Shown one piece after another: positions 1 to 6,151 of a stretch of DNA of 10,873 nucleotides. Source of the stretch: WLMZ01 sp037139095 (lineage in GTDB: Bacteria > Actinomycetota > Acidimicrobiia > Acidimicrobiales > Ilumatobacteraceae); contig JBAXHD010000066.1 in NCBI GenBank assembly GCA_037139095.1, positions 1 through 10,873 on the forward strand, read 5' to 3'. The notes beneath the pieces were generated by a model. The model was not told the DNA's origin, searched no databases, and was given only the letters and a program-made list of their open reading frames with translations. Every line of letters begins with the position of its first letter. The first letter of the stretch is position 1. The position numbers and the translations under genes were made by a program.

Positions 1-147
1 GATGCGCAAGATGGTGCTCTTGCCCACGCCGTTGGGGCCAACGATGGCAGCGTGCTCGCCGGGCGAGACCCCGAAGCCGACATCGAAGAACAACACATCG
101 GCGCCCGGGGGCGCGTATTCGAGACCGGACACAACAATGCTGCTCAC
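1..147 (-). CDS. ABC-F-like ATP-binding protein, N-terminal fragment
   Basis: Only the first 49 residues lie in the window; the gene continues past base 1. A complete Walker A motif, GPNGVGKST, is visible at residues 37-45, preceded by a short beta-strand and 'SPGEHAAIVG', the usual start of an ATP-binding cassette. Walker A so close to the N-terminus, with no membrane segment before it, fits soluble ABC-F proteins (ribosome-associated ATPases with two cassettes) or a stand-alone transporter ATPase. The wording resembles actinobacterial ABC-F proteins, which is my preference. The GTG start at 147-145 overlaps the TGA stop of the upstream oxidoreductase by 4 bases (GTGA), indicating translational coupling and membership of operon A. 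The second cassette and the inter-cassette linker that would prove ABC-F are outside the window. Confidence 0.75.
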   Translation of the reverse strand, partial: MSSIVVSGLEYAPPGADVLFFDVGFGVSPGEHAAIVGPNGVGKSTILRI

Positions 148-989
148 GTTGGTAAGACTCCTGATTCGGCGCACAACGTGTCGAGTTGGCGAAGCGTGCT
201 GTCGCGGTCGGTGCCGTGCACGCGCAACACCACCTCTGAGCAACCGATGTCGCGGTAGTACTGCAATTTCGATGCATTGGCGATGACGCCGAACGGCACA
301 ACTTCGGGCTCGCTGCTGCGGCCAGCGATCGCCCACGCAGCCTGCAGCGCAGGCAGCGCATCGCGCACACCGGCGCCGCCGATGGGGAACCAACCGTCGG
401 CGTATTCGGCTACATGGCTGAACAACTTGGGTCCGGCGCCGCCCCCGACCAGTGTTCGCAACCGTGGCTGTTGCACGGGCTTGGGCCAACTCCATGACGA
501 CCCGAATTGCACGAAGTGACCGTGAAACGAAGCCTCTTCGTGCGACCACAGTTCGATCATCGCAAGCACGTGTTCGCGGGCTTGTTCGCGACGGGTCTCG
601 TATGTCACGCCGTGGTTGTTCATCTCGTCGCGGTTCCAGCCAAAGCCCACGCCGAGGGTGATGCGTCCGCCCGAAATGAAGTCGAGCGTGGCGAGCTGCT
701 TGGCCATCACAATGGGATCGTGTTGCGCCACGAGCGATACACCTGTACCCAAGACCAATGTCTTGGTTACCGCTGCTGCTGCTGCGATGGCGATGAGCGG
801 ATCGAGCGTGCGCTTGTACTCGTCGTTGAGTTCGTCGTCGCCGGTGGGTGGAGCAGTTTCGCGGCTGAGCGGTATATGGGTGTGCTCAGGAAAGTAGAGC
901 GATGCGAACCCGCGGGCCTCAGCCTCGCGGGCAAGAGTGACAGGATCGATCGTTCGGTCGGTCAGAAAGACCGTCAGGCCGATTCGCAC
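144..989 (-). CDS. LLM-class oxidoreductase, TIGR03619 type, probably F420-dependent
   Basis: This is a 281-aa luciferase-like (TIM-barrel) flavin/F420 oxidoreductase. Landmarks of the TIGR03619 family are clear: 'PEHTHIP' at 34-40, 'LGTGVSLVAQHDPI' at 80-93, 'LDFISGGR' near 102-109, 'GVGFGWNRDEM' at 113-123, 'WPKPVQ' at 168-173 and 'VGGGAG' at 181-186. Family members are predicted to transfer hydride using reduced F420; the substrate here is unknown. The GTG start at 989 was chosen because the barrel's first strand (VRIGLTVFL) begins there, and extending upstream would run into the epimerase gene, which ends only 8 nt before. No strong Shine-Dalgarno sequence is visible, so initiation may depend on coupling. 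The stop overlaps the ABC gene start by 4 bases. The cofactor is inferred from family, not seen. Confidence 0.9.
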   Translation of the reverse strand: MRIGLTVFLTDRTIDPVTLAREAEARGFASLYFPEHTHIPLSRETAPPTGDDELNDEYKRTLDPLIAIAAAAAVTKTLVLGTGVSLVAQHDPIVMAKQLATLDFISGGRITLGVGFGWNRDEMNNHGVTYETRREQAREHVLAMIELWSHEEASFHGHFVQFGSSWSWPKPVQQPRLRTLVGGGAGPKLFSHVAEYADGWFPIGGAGVRDALPALQAAWAIAGRSSEPEVVPFGVIANASKLQYYRDIGCSEVVLRVHGTDRDSTLRQLDTLCAESGVLPT

Positions 990-997
990 GTGTTTTT

Positions 998-1912
998 CTA
1001 CTTCAGCAGATCGGGACGCGACACCTGGAGTTGACGCAGCATGCCTTCGCGCCAACCGACCTGGCTGCGGAATCCGGTGGAGTGCAGCTTGGTGAGGTCG
1101 GGGATGATGGCCGCAATGGTCGCCTCGGTGGGAGCGAACTGAGGTGTGATGCCGGTAAGGCGACCCAACTCGTTGCACCAATCTTCGATGCCGGCCACCT
1201 CTTCGCCGCCCCAGTTCACGATTGTGGTGGGAACCGATGCGAGCGACAGCAGATACGGAATCGAGCGCACGATGTCGTCGCTATGAATAGGCGTGTAGCT
1301 CGTTGGCTGGTTCACGTGCACGGGCACTGGAATGCCACGCTCCATCATCATCAGATGAAAGGTCATCCAGCCGTAGGCGTCACCGTACGGCACGTTGAGT
1401 CGAGCAATGACGGCGGGAATACCCAAGCGCTTGGCGGTGTACTTCACCAAGACCTCGGCAGCGATCTTGGAGATGCTGTAGGTGGGCATGCCTGGCATTG
1501 GGCGGTGGCTGTCGCCAAGCGCGTCGGTCTCGAGGCGGGGATTGTGATCGTCGGGTGCGTACACCGCGGTAGACGAGCAATGCATGAACATCTCGGGGCG
1601 GCACAGCTCCATCAGCGCTGCAGGACCCTCGGCGTTTGCGGCGAAGGCGACTTCGAAATCGTTGACCTTGGCCACCGCGAAGTTGAGGATGACATCGATG
1701 TCGTTGGGCACTTCATCGAATCGAGCCTTTTGCAGATCGATGCTGATGGTGTTCACGCCCTGTGCTTCGAGCGGCTCGCGCTGGGTTGCATCGCGAAAGC
1801 GCGCTGCGCCGAACACGGTGTTGCCGTTGGCGGCGAGTGCGGTGGCCACGGGGCCAGCCACCCAACCGGTGACTCCGGTGACAAGGACGCGCTTGTTGGT
1901 GATCTGATCCAT
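998..1912 (-). CDS. NAD-dependent epimerase/dehydratase family protein (extended SDR)
   Basis: This 304-aa extended short-chain dehydrogenase has a Rossmann N-terminus with a TGVTGWVA glycine motif (residues 12-19; the third glycine of TGxxGxxG is Ala), an 'HCSSTAVY' strand carrying the active-site Ser/Thr (113-115), and the catalytic YSISK (Tyr145, Lys149). 'ARLNVPYG' at 170-177 matches the 'R..NVYGP' segment of UDP-sugar epimerases and related SDRs. Such proteins oxidise, reduce or epimerise NAD(P)-bound substrates; in catabolic operons they are often dehydrogenases of sterol-like or acyl-CoA substrates. The substrate cannot be told here. ATG 1912 lies 11 nt after the 265-aa gene, with an AAGG overlapping that gene's stop as a possible ribosome site. 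The reading frame stays open far upstream of the start, but that part is antisense to a real gene and was rejected. Confidence 0.9.
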   Translation of the reverse strand: MDQITNKRVLVTGVTGWVAGPVATALAANGNTVFGAARFRDATQREPLEAQGVNTISIDLQKARFDEVPNDIDVILNFAVAKVNDFEVAFAANAEGPAALMELCRPEMFMHCSSTAVYAPDDHNPRLETDALGDSHRPMPGMPTYSISKIAAEVLVKYTAKRLGIPAVIARLNVPYGDAYGWMTFHLMMMERGIPVPVHVNQPTSYTPIHSDDIVRSIPYLLSLASVPTTIVNWGGEEVAGIEDWCNELGRLTGITPQFAPTEATIAAIIPDLTKLHSTGFRSQVGWREGMLRQLQVSRPDLLK

Positions 1913-1923
1913 GATGCTTCGCC

Positions 1924-2721
1924 TTACCAGAGCTGGTCGGTGTAGGTGTCGGTGCCCACGATGGTCTGAATAAATGGTGAGGTCCACAGGTGCGTGGCCA
2001 CGCCGCTGGCGTTGAGCTGCTCGCCGTAATTGGCGTAGCCGTCGGCCCAGCCGTGATCGGGGGAGTGATCTAAGAAGTGAAGCTGCAGAAAGCGGCGGTC
2101 GGCGTTGGGCGTGCGTGGCACATCGGGTGGGGCGTCGTCGAGCAGTGGCAGTGGCGTGGTGTTGATGATGAGGTCGGGACCCCACGATGAACCCATTGCC
2201 GTTGGCGCCCATGTGTCGCGGGTCCAGGTCTCGATGTCGGCGTGTGTTGCGCCTTCGGCGAGTTCGCCCACGTTCACGACGAGACCGGCGTAGTTGCGGT
2301 CGAGAGCGAGTTCGGCTGGTGTGCCCCAGTTCTCTTTCTGGATCGACCACTCGTTGTTGTAGAGCAACGTGTGAATGTGGGTGCGCTCGGCGAACATGCG
2401 GCCCGTGGCGTGCAACATCTTTACGGTGTCGACGCTCCAGCGGTTCCATTCGTCGTGCTTGCCAGCGAGCACCCAGTAGATGGCGAGGTATGAGCCAATG
2501 TTTGGGTCGGGTGTCATTGGCGACTCGGCGGGATAGCGCAGGTTTTTCATCGCCTTGGTCGCAACGAAACGATCGCCAGCGAAGCTCCACGCACCGGTAA
2601 GAACGCCACCGTAGAAGTGATCGCGTTCGTACCAGCGGTTGTACTCGACCTCGTGGCCCTGTTGCGGTTCGACCATGGTGAACAGCATCGTGCCGAGCTT
2701 GATGTGGTAATCGCGTGCCAC
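1924..2721 (-). CDS. Uncharacterised 265-aa protein, probable dimeric alpha/beta-barrel (EthD-like) fold
   Basis: First gene of operon A. I do not recognise a characterised family. The N-terminal part (about 8-85) has the strand-helix layout of ferredoxin-like dimeric alpha/beta-barrel proteins, with 'EYNRWYERDHFYGG' at 26-39 resembling the 'W(Y/H)xxxH' helix of EthD and related domains. A second strand, 'RRFLQLHFLD' (209-218), and the C-terminal 'GTDTYTDQLW' suggest a second, diverged copy of the same fold. Many Trp, Tyr and His residues suggest an aromatic-lined pocket. There is no signal peptide or membrane segment. The GTG start at 2721 is supported by a strong Shine-Dalgarno run (GAGAAGGGGA at 2736-2727) 6 nt upstream and by an operator-controlled promoter about 45 nt further up. 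Being first in the operon, it may bind the substrate handled by the epimerase and LLM enzyme; that is inference. Confidence 0.75.
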   Translation of the reverse strand: MARDYHIKLGTMLFTMVEPQQGHEVEYNRWYERDHFYGGVLTGAWSFAGDRFVATKAMKNLRYPAESPMTPDPNIGSYLAIYWVLAGKHDEWNRWSVDTVKMLHATGRMFAERTHIHTLLYNNEWSIQKENWGTPAELALDRNYAGLVVNVGELAEGATHADIETWTRDTWAPTAMGSSWGPDLIINTTPLPLLDDAPPDVPRTPNADRRFLQLHFLDHSPDHGWADGYANYGEQLNASGVATHLWTSPFIQTIVGTDTYTDQLW

Positions 2722-2740
2722 GGAAATCCCCTTCTCACCG

Positions 2741-2756
2741 GCCCTGATTGCAGGGC
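2741..2756 (-). other. Perfect hairpin in the 5' leader of operon A
   Basis: GCCCTG and CAGGGC form a perfect 6-bp stem around a 4-base loop. The predicted operon A transcript would start near 2760, so the hairpin would stand at its very 5' end, just before the GAGAAGGGGA ribosome site (2736-2727), which it leaves free. It could protect the mRNA 5' end. As DNA it is also a 16-bp palindrome and could be a second protein-binding site. It is not followed by a U-run, so it is not an intrinsic terminator. Confidence 0.45.
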
Positions 2757-2766
2757 AAGGAGGCCA

Positions 2767-2796
2767 ACAGTAGCGAGTTTCTGACGGTTCGTCAGA
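2767..2796 (-). promoter_or_regulatory. Operator-promoter of operon A (17-bp palindrome on the -35 box)
   Basis: TCTGACGGTTCGTCAGA (2780-2796) is a perfect 7-3-7 inverted repeat, the size and style of a TetR-family operator. Read on the minus strand, its outer half gives a -35-like CTGACG (2795-2790), then a 17-nt spacer, then TACTGT (2772-2767), a TANNNT -10 box. Transcription would begin near 2760, about 40 nt before the GTG of the 265-aa gene. The site upstream of the acyl-CoA dehydrogenase at 8426 has the same operator and geometry. An operator covering -35 implies repression. The regulator is not in the window, and its family is inferred from the palindrome only. Confidence 0.7.
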
Positions 2797-2847
2797 TGCG
2801 GGAGGTTGATTGCGTCACGATTTTTACAAGCGTTCGGAAAGCGGGTC

Positions 2848-2859
2848 TATGGTTGGGCG
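2848..2859 (+). promoter_or_regulatory. Leaderless-type -10 box before the isochorismatase-like gene
   Basis: TATGGT (2848-2853) is a TANNNT -10 box followed by exactly 6 nt and the ATG at 2860, so transcription would begin at or next to the start codon. A weak -35 candidate, TTTACA (2823-2828), lies 19 nt upstream of it. No Shine-Dalgarno sequence is present. The same box-to-ATG distance occurs at 6775 and 8414, which supports both the promoter and the start choice. Confidence 0.55.
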
Positions 2860-3489
2860 ATGGGCCTTGACGTTGTTGACCTTGCCGACCTTGTTTCACC
2901 CAAGCACACCGCAGTCATCACGATGGAGATGCAGCGCGGGGTGTGCGGCGATTTGGCCACGATGCCGGTTATCAGCAGAGCCGTCGACGATGCCGGCGTC
3001 GTGCATGCAACCACCTCATTGCTCAGGGGTGCGCGGGCTCGAAAGGTGTCGGTGGTGCACTGCACCTTTAGCTTGCTCGCCGACCGAGCTGGCACGCCGA
3101 TGAACGCCCCACTCATTGAGATGCTTGCCGGACACTCTGATCATCTGCTGCACGGCTCTGAGGCCACCGAGGTGTTGCCCTCGCTCGAAGTGGCATCGAG
3201 CGATCTGTACTCAAATCGGCATCACGGGTTCTCGCCGTTCACGGGCACTGGTCTCAACGCGATTCTGCGGGCGCACAACGTGACTACCGTGATCGTTGCG
3301 GGCGTGTCGCTGAACCTCGGTATTCCCGGCACAGTAATTGAGGCCGTGAACCTCGGTTATCGAGTGGTGGTGGCCCGCGACTGTGTGGTGGGCATGCCTA
3401 CTGAATACGGCGTGATGCTGTTGAAGAACACGCTGTCGATGGTGGCCACAATCGCCACCTCAGAGCAACTCACCCAGGCGTGGTCCTGA
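2860..3489 (+). CDS. Isochorismatase-fold (cysteine hydrolase superfamily) protein lacking the catalytic cysteine
   Basis: This 209-aa single-domain protein has the size and fold pattern of the isochorismatase/nicotinamidase superfamily. The first strand 'TAVITMEMQRGV' (17-28) carries Glu23 where the family has the catalytic Asp. The C-terminal 'VIVAGVSLNLGIPGTVIEAVNLGYRVVVARDC' region aligns with the usual G-x-x-T-N-x-C-V...A...GY segment, but Gly154 replaces the nucleophilic Cys. The Lys expected near 'SNRHHGFSPF' (118-127) is Arg or His. True isochorismatases such as EntB and PhzD also lack the cysteine, so an enzyme is still possible, but substrate and activity are unknown. The ATG at 2860 fits the fold start and the leaderless promoter. 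The in-frame extension to TTG 2806 reads through promoter sequence and was rejected. The 3' end overlaps the convergent acetyltransferase gene by 20 bp. Confidence 0.85.
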   Translation: MGLDVVDLADLVSPKHTAVITMEMQRGVCGDLATMPVISRAVDDAGVVHATTSLLRGARARKVSVVHCTFSLLADRAGTPMNAPLIEMLAGHSDHLLHGSEATEVLPSLEVASSDLYSNRHHGFSPFTGTGLNAILRAHNVTTVIVAGVSLNLGIPGTVIEAVNLGYRVVVARDCVVGMPTEYGVMLLKNTLSMVATIATSEQLTQAWS

Positions 3490-4093
3490 GCCGAGCCTGA
3501 AGGTTGGCCTTCACAGCGGGCCATTCGCTTGCGATGATTGAGTGGGCCGCTGAGTCACGCGGGGTGCCGATTTCGTCGGGTACATACGAGCCGCGATGGT
3601 TGCGCAGAATGCCTTCGAAGGTGGCGCCCGCTCGAACGATTGCGTCGCGGCTCTTTGTGTTGCGGGCGTCGGTGAACAGCGACAAGCGCACCACCTTCCA
3701 CGTCTCAAACGCGTAGGTGAACATCAGCAGCTTGGCCTCGGTGTTGATGGCGCTGCGTTGCGCCGAAGCCGCAAGCCATGTGCCGCCGACTTCAACCTCG
3801 TCGGGGTATGGCCCACCACTCCATCGGCGGATCTCCATGAACCGTGTGCAGCCAACCACGCGCTGGTCGCTGAGTCGTCGTTGCGCGAATGGGATCACGC
3901 GGCCGGCTTCGGCGTCGTCAAGCAGTCCGTGTACGTACGCGCGCATCGAGGCAACTGACTCGGGAACTGCAGTCCAGTGATAGGTGCTGCGATCTTCGTT
4001 TGCGGCCACGACTAACTGCATCACATGATCGAGCGACAGAGGTTCGAGTTGCATGTACTCGCCGCTCAGAATGCCTGGTTCGTTCGCGTTCAT
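3470..4093 (-). CDS. GNAT family N-acetyltransferase, RimJ/RimL type
   Basis: At 207 aa this is a normal length for the acetyltransf_3 (RimJ/RimL-like) branch of the GNAT fold. Typical segments are the N-terminal 'LEPLSLDH' (16-23), 'VEVGGTWLAASAQRSAINTEAK' in the acetyl-CoA-binding region (100-121, with 'NTEAKLLMFTYAFE'), 'DARNTKSRDAIVRAGATFEGILRNH' (142-166) and the closing 'EWPAVKANLQARL'. These enzymes move an acetyl group from acetyl-CoA to a protein N-terminus or a small amine; the acceptor is not predictable here. The ATG at 4093 overlaps the stop of the preceding gene by 4 bases (ATGA). An ATG 9 bases earlier (4102) is possible, with no better ribosome site. Last gene of operon C; its link to the catabolic genes may be only positional. 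Confidence 0.88.
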   Translation of the reverse strand: MNANEPGILSGEYMQLEPLSLDHVMQLVVAANEDRSTYHWTAVPESVASMRAYVHGLLDDAEAGRVIPFAQRRLSDQRVVGCTRFMEIRRWSGGPYPDEVEVGGTWLAASAQRSAINTEAKLLMFTYAFETWKVVRLSLFTDARNTKSRDAIVRAGATFEGILRNHRGSYVPDEIGTPRDSAAHSIIASEWPAVKANLQARLRTTPG

Positions 4094-4953
4094 GGATGCC
4101 ATCGTGGTGCGCCAGCAACGGAAACCAGCAATGAAATATCGCTGAACCTCACGCCAAGCTCGACGACATGCGTGCCGCCTGTTTCGTGGGCCGCGAGCAG
4201 CCGAGCAATTCGCTGCTCGGTGGTGAGGTTCGGGCCGCCTTCGCTCCATACCTCGATGACGAGATCTGTCGCTCGGGCAAGTACTGATTCGGTGGCCGCA
4301 TCGAGCTGGTCGACAACGGCAACACTGAACCGCCCTGAGCGGCGAGCTGTAACTGCTTGCAGCGCAGCGAAGCCTGGCGTGGGTCGGATTGGCAACATCA
4401 CGCTGGCGAGCTCTTGCGTGGGGAACGTGCGCCCGAGCCAGAACCCGCTGCGGCATGCGTCTCCCGCCACGACACCACCCGAAGGAAGCGCCGCACTGAG
4501 GTCAGATGCAGCGCGAGCCGGACTCGTGGGGGTTGAAGGGTCTGCGTACAGCGGGCCACACGCCGCGGCGATTGCGCCGAACAGGGGTGGTCGCGCGGTG
4601 GGTTCGGAGCGAATTGGAAGCGATTCGCGATCGAGATCGAACGGGGCCACATCGCGCCACCGAACGCCAGCGGCAGTGAGCTCATCGCGAGAGAGTTCGT
4701 CGTTGCTGAGACCGCACAGAATCACATCGTCGAACGTGCTGAGTTGAGCGAGCGCGATGTCGTTGGCCTGCAGACCGATGGTGCCGAGATGAGCCGGATG
4801 GTTCCATGCAAAGAGACCTTTAGCTGCCCATGAATTGAACACGCCCGTGTCGGTGCGCAGCGCGATCTCGCGCAGCACGCCAACGTTGCCGGTGTGCAGC
4901 AGTTCGGCCCCGGCGATAATGACGGTGCCGCCGACTGTGGTGGAAGCGGACAC
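4090..4953 (-). CDS. Degenerate thiamine-diphosphate-enzyme-like protein (central plus partial C-terminal domain)
   Basis: This 287-aa protein has no close characterised relative that I recognise. Residues 9-105 ('GTVIIAGAELLHTGNVGVL...FNSWAAKGLFAWNHPAHLGTIGLQAND') read like the Rossmann-like central domain of acetolactate-synthase-type ThDP enzymes, including the 'GAKGxFxxxHPxxxGxxG' wording. Residues 156-215 ('LPSGGVVAGDACRSGFWLGRTFPT...PGFAALQA...FSVAVVD') resemble the start of their C-terminal pyrophosphate domain. The GDG...N metal/ThDP-binding motif is absent: 'VAVVDQ' stands where 'VxxxGDG' is expected, and the N-terminal pyrimidine domain is missing altogether. It therefore should not bind ThDP by itself. 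It may be a binding or structural subunit. The GTG at 4953 directly abuts the stop of the EthD gene (TAG-GTG), so it is translationally coupled. The family assignment rests on sequence resemblance by eye. Confidence 0.5.
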   Translation of the reverse strand: MSASTTVGGTVIIAGAELLHTGNVGVLREIALRTDTGVFNSWAAKGLFAWNHPAHLGTIGLQANDIALAQLSTFDDVILCGLSNDELSRDELTAAGVRWRDVAPFDLDRESLPIRSEPTARPPLFGAIAAACGPLYADPSTPTSPARAASDLSAALPSGGVVAGDACRSGFWLGRTFPTQELASVMLPIRPTPGFAALQAVTARRSGRFSVAVVDQLDAATESVLARATDLVIEVWSEGGPNLTTEQRIARLLAAHETGGTHVVELGVRFSDISLLVSVAGAPRWHP

Positions 4954-5307
4954 CTATGCGCCGTCGCCGATCACAATCGTGGGTGCCTCGCAGATTGTCC
5001 AGTGCAACTGATCGGTATCGAGGAAGTTGCTGATGTCGGCAAACATCTCGGCCTGGTCGGGCTCGGTGAGGTGCTCGTAAAACGACTCGGTGCTATCGAA
5101 CCACTGAATGGTGACGCCGTCGTAGGCGGGCTCTGGAGCCTTGCTGCCTGCGGGTGGCCAAATCGAGGCGTGCTGCTCGTAGCGGCGTACGTATTTCGAG
5201 CATGAGAGTCGGCGGATCAATGGACCGTGTACGTCGTGCCAGTGCTTCAAGAATTCTTCGTGAGTGGTGCCGGGCTTGCGCTTGAGCATGGTGACCAACT
5301 GGATCAT
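4954..5307 (-). CDS. EthD domain protein
   Basis: This 117-aa single-domain protein carries the EthD hallmark 'FLKHWHDVHGPLI' (residues 19-31, with HWHDVHGPL at 22-30) after the first strand 'MIQLVTMLKRKPG'. The second half, 'YDGVTIQWFDSTESFYEHLTEPD', is the usual second strand and helix of the dimeric ferredoxin-like barrel. EthD proteins are small cytoplasmic dimers found beside oxidative degradation genes. The founding member is needed for ether (ETBE) breakdown in Rhodococcus, but its chemistry is unclear. The start ATG at 5307 has AAGGA 8 nt upstream (5320-5316). It follows the canonical SDR gene after 52 nt, the largest gap in operon C, and joins the next gene with no gap. Confidence 0.9.
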   Translation of the reverse strand: MIQLVTMLKRKPGTTHEEFLKHWHDVHGPLIRRLSCSKYVRRYEQHASIWPPAGSKAPEPAYDGVTIQWFDSTESFYEHLTEPDQAEMFADISNFLDTDQLHWTICEAPTIVIGDGA

Positions 5308-5359
5308 GTGGCGTGTCCTTGAGAGCAGATGAGATTGGTGTCGATATTACGTGGCGTCG

Positions 5360-6151
5360 TTAGAGGCCAAGGAACGAGCCGCCGTCGCAGACGATGGTTT
5401 GGCCGGTTACATAGGCCGAGTCGTCGCTGGCGAAGAACAAAGCAACCGAGCCGATGTCGGACTCGGGGTCGCCAACCCGACCGAGTGGCGTGCGTGCTTC
5501 GAGTGCGGCTTGCAGCGCTGGCGATCGTTCGAACGCACTGAGCAGCGCGGGTGAGGCCGCAACCGGCGCAACACAGTTGACCGTGACACCGCTGGGACCC
5601 CATTCGCGAGCGAGGCTCTTGGCGATGGCGCGTTCGGCGGCCTTGACGGGTGAGTACAGCGGAATGTTTGCGCTGCCCTCGACGCCGCTTGGCGATGTGA
5701 CGATGATGAAACGGCCGTGGCGACCGGCATCACGCAAATGCGGCCACGCCGCCTGGCCGGTGTGCAGAACGGCCCACACGCCGGTTTGCGACATGTGTTT
5801 CCAGTGGCGATCGAGGTCGGCTTCTTCGAGTTTGTGCGGCAGGCCGCCACGGAATGCGTTGTGCACCATGATGTGCAATGCGCCAAAGCGTTGCACCGTG
5901 GATGCGACACAAGCAGCCACGGATTCGCGATTGGTGATGTCGGTCTCGACGCAGATGGCCGAGCCGCCCAACGCCTGAATCGATTCGGCAACAGGCTCGC
6001 CTGTAACGGCGCGACGAGCAGCGATCACCACGTTGGCACCTTCGGATGCAAGGCGGCGGGCGATGCCTTCGCCCACACCTTGGCCAGCGCCGGTAACGAT
6101 CGCGGTACGGCCTGCGAGGCGGCCCGAGTTGGCTGATGGGAAGCTGGTCAT
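5360..6151 (-). CDS. Short-chain dehydrogenase/reductase (classical SDR, active-site intact)
   Basis: This 263-aa protein has all classical SDR landmarks: the dinucleotide motif TGAGQGVG (20-27), Asp71 in 'ETDITN', the active-site serine in 'VTSPSG' (Ser143 or Ser145), and catalytic YSPVK (Tyr156, Lys160) followed by 'KSLAREWGPSGVTVNCVAP' and the C-terminal 'DGG'. The NNAG motif is altered to HNAF (97-100). The reaction would be NAD(P)-dependent oxidation or reduction of a hydroxyl or keto group, plausibly 3-hydroxyacyl-CoA or a ring alcohol; the substrate is not determinable. The ATG at 6151 overlaps the stop of the truncated SDR by 4 bases (ATGA), so the two proteins are made together and are good candidates for one complex. 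Confidence 0.93.
   Translation of the reverse strand: MTSFPSANSGRLAGRTAIVTGAGQGVGEGIARRLASEGANVVIAARRAVTGEPVAESIQALGGSAICVETDITNRESVAACVASTVQRFGALHIMVHNAFRGGLPHKLEEADLDRHWKHMSQTGVWAVLHTGQAAWPHLRDAGRHGRFIIVTSPSGVEGSANIPLYSPVKAAERAIAKSLAREWGPSGVTVNCVAPVAASPALLSAFERSPALQAALEARTPLGRVGDPESDIGSVALFFASDDSAYVTGQTIVCDGGSFLGL

Noticed and set aside
955..980. CGGTC...GACCG and repeated GTCAG near 955-980, resembling the operator halves.
   Set aside because: It lies within the first codons of the LLM gene (GLTVFLTDRT), does not match the spacing of the two real operators, and is explained by coding.
1031..1945. A 304-aa plus-strand open frame opposite the epimerase gene.
   Set aside because: It is the antisense shadow of a well-supported gene, with His/Gly/Val-rich composition and no recognisable domain.
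1913..2590. The epimerase reading frame stays open far upstream, giving an apparent 530-aa protein.
   Set aside because: The extension is Arg/His-rich shadow sequence over the 265-aa gene on the same strand in another frame. The Rossmann start and ATG 1912 mark the real beginning.
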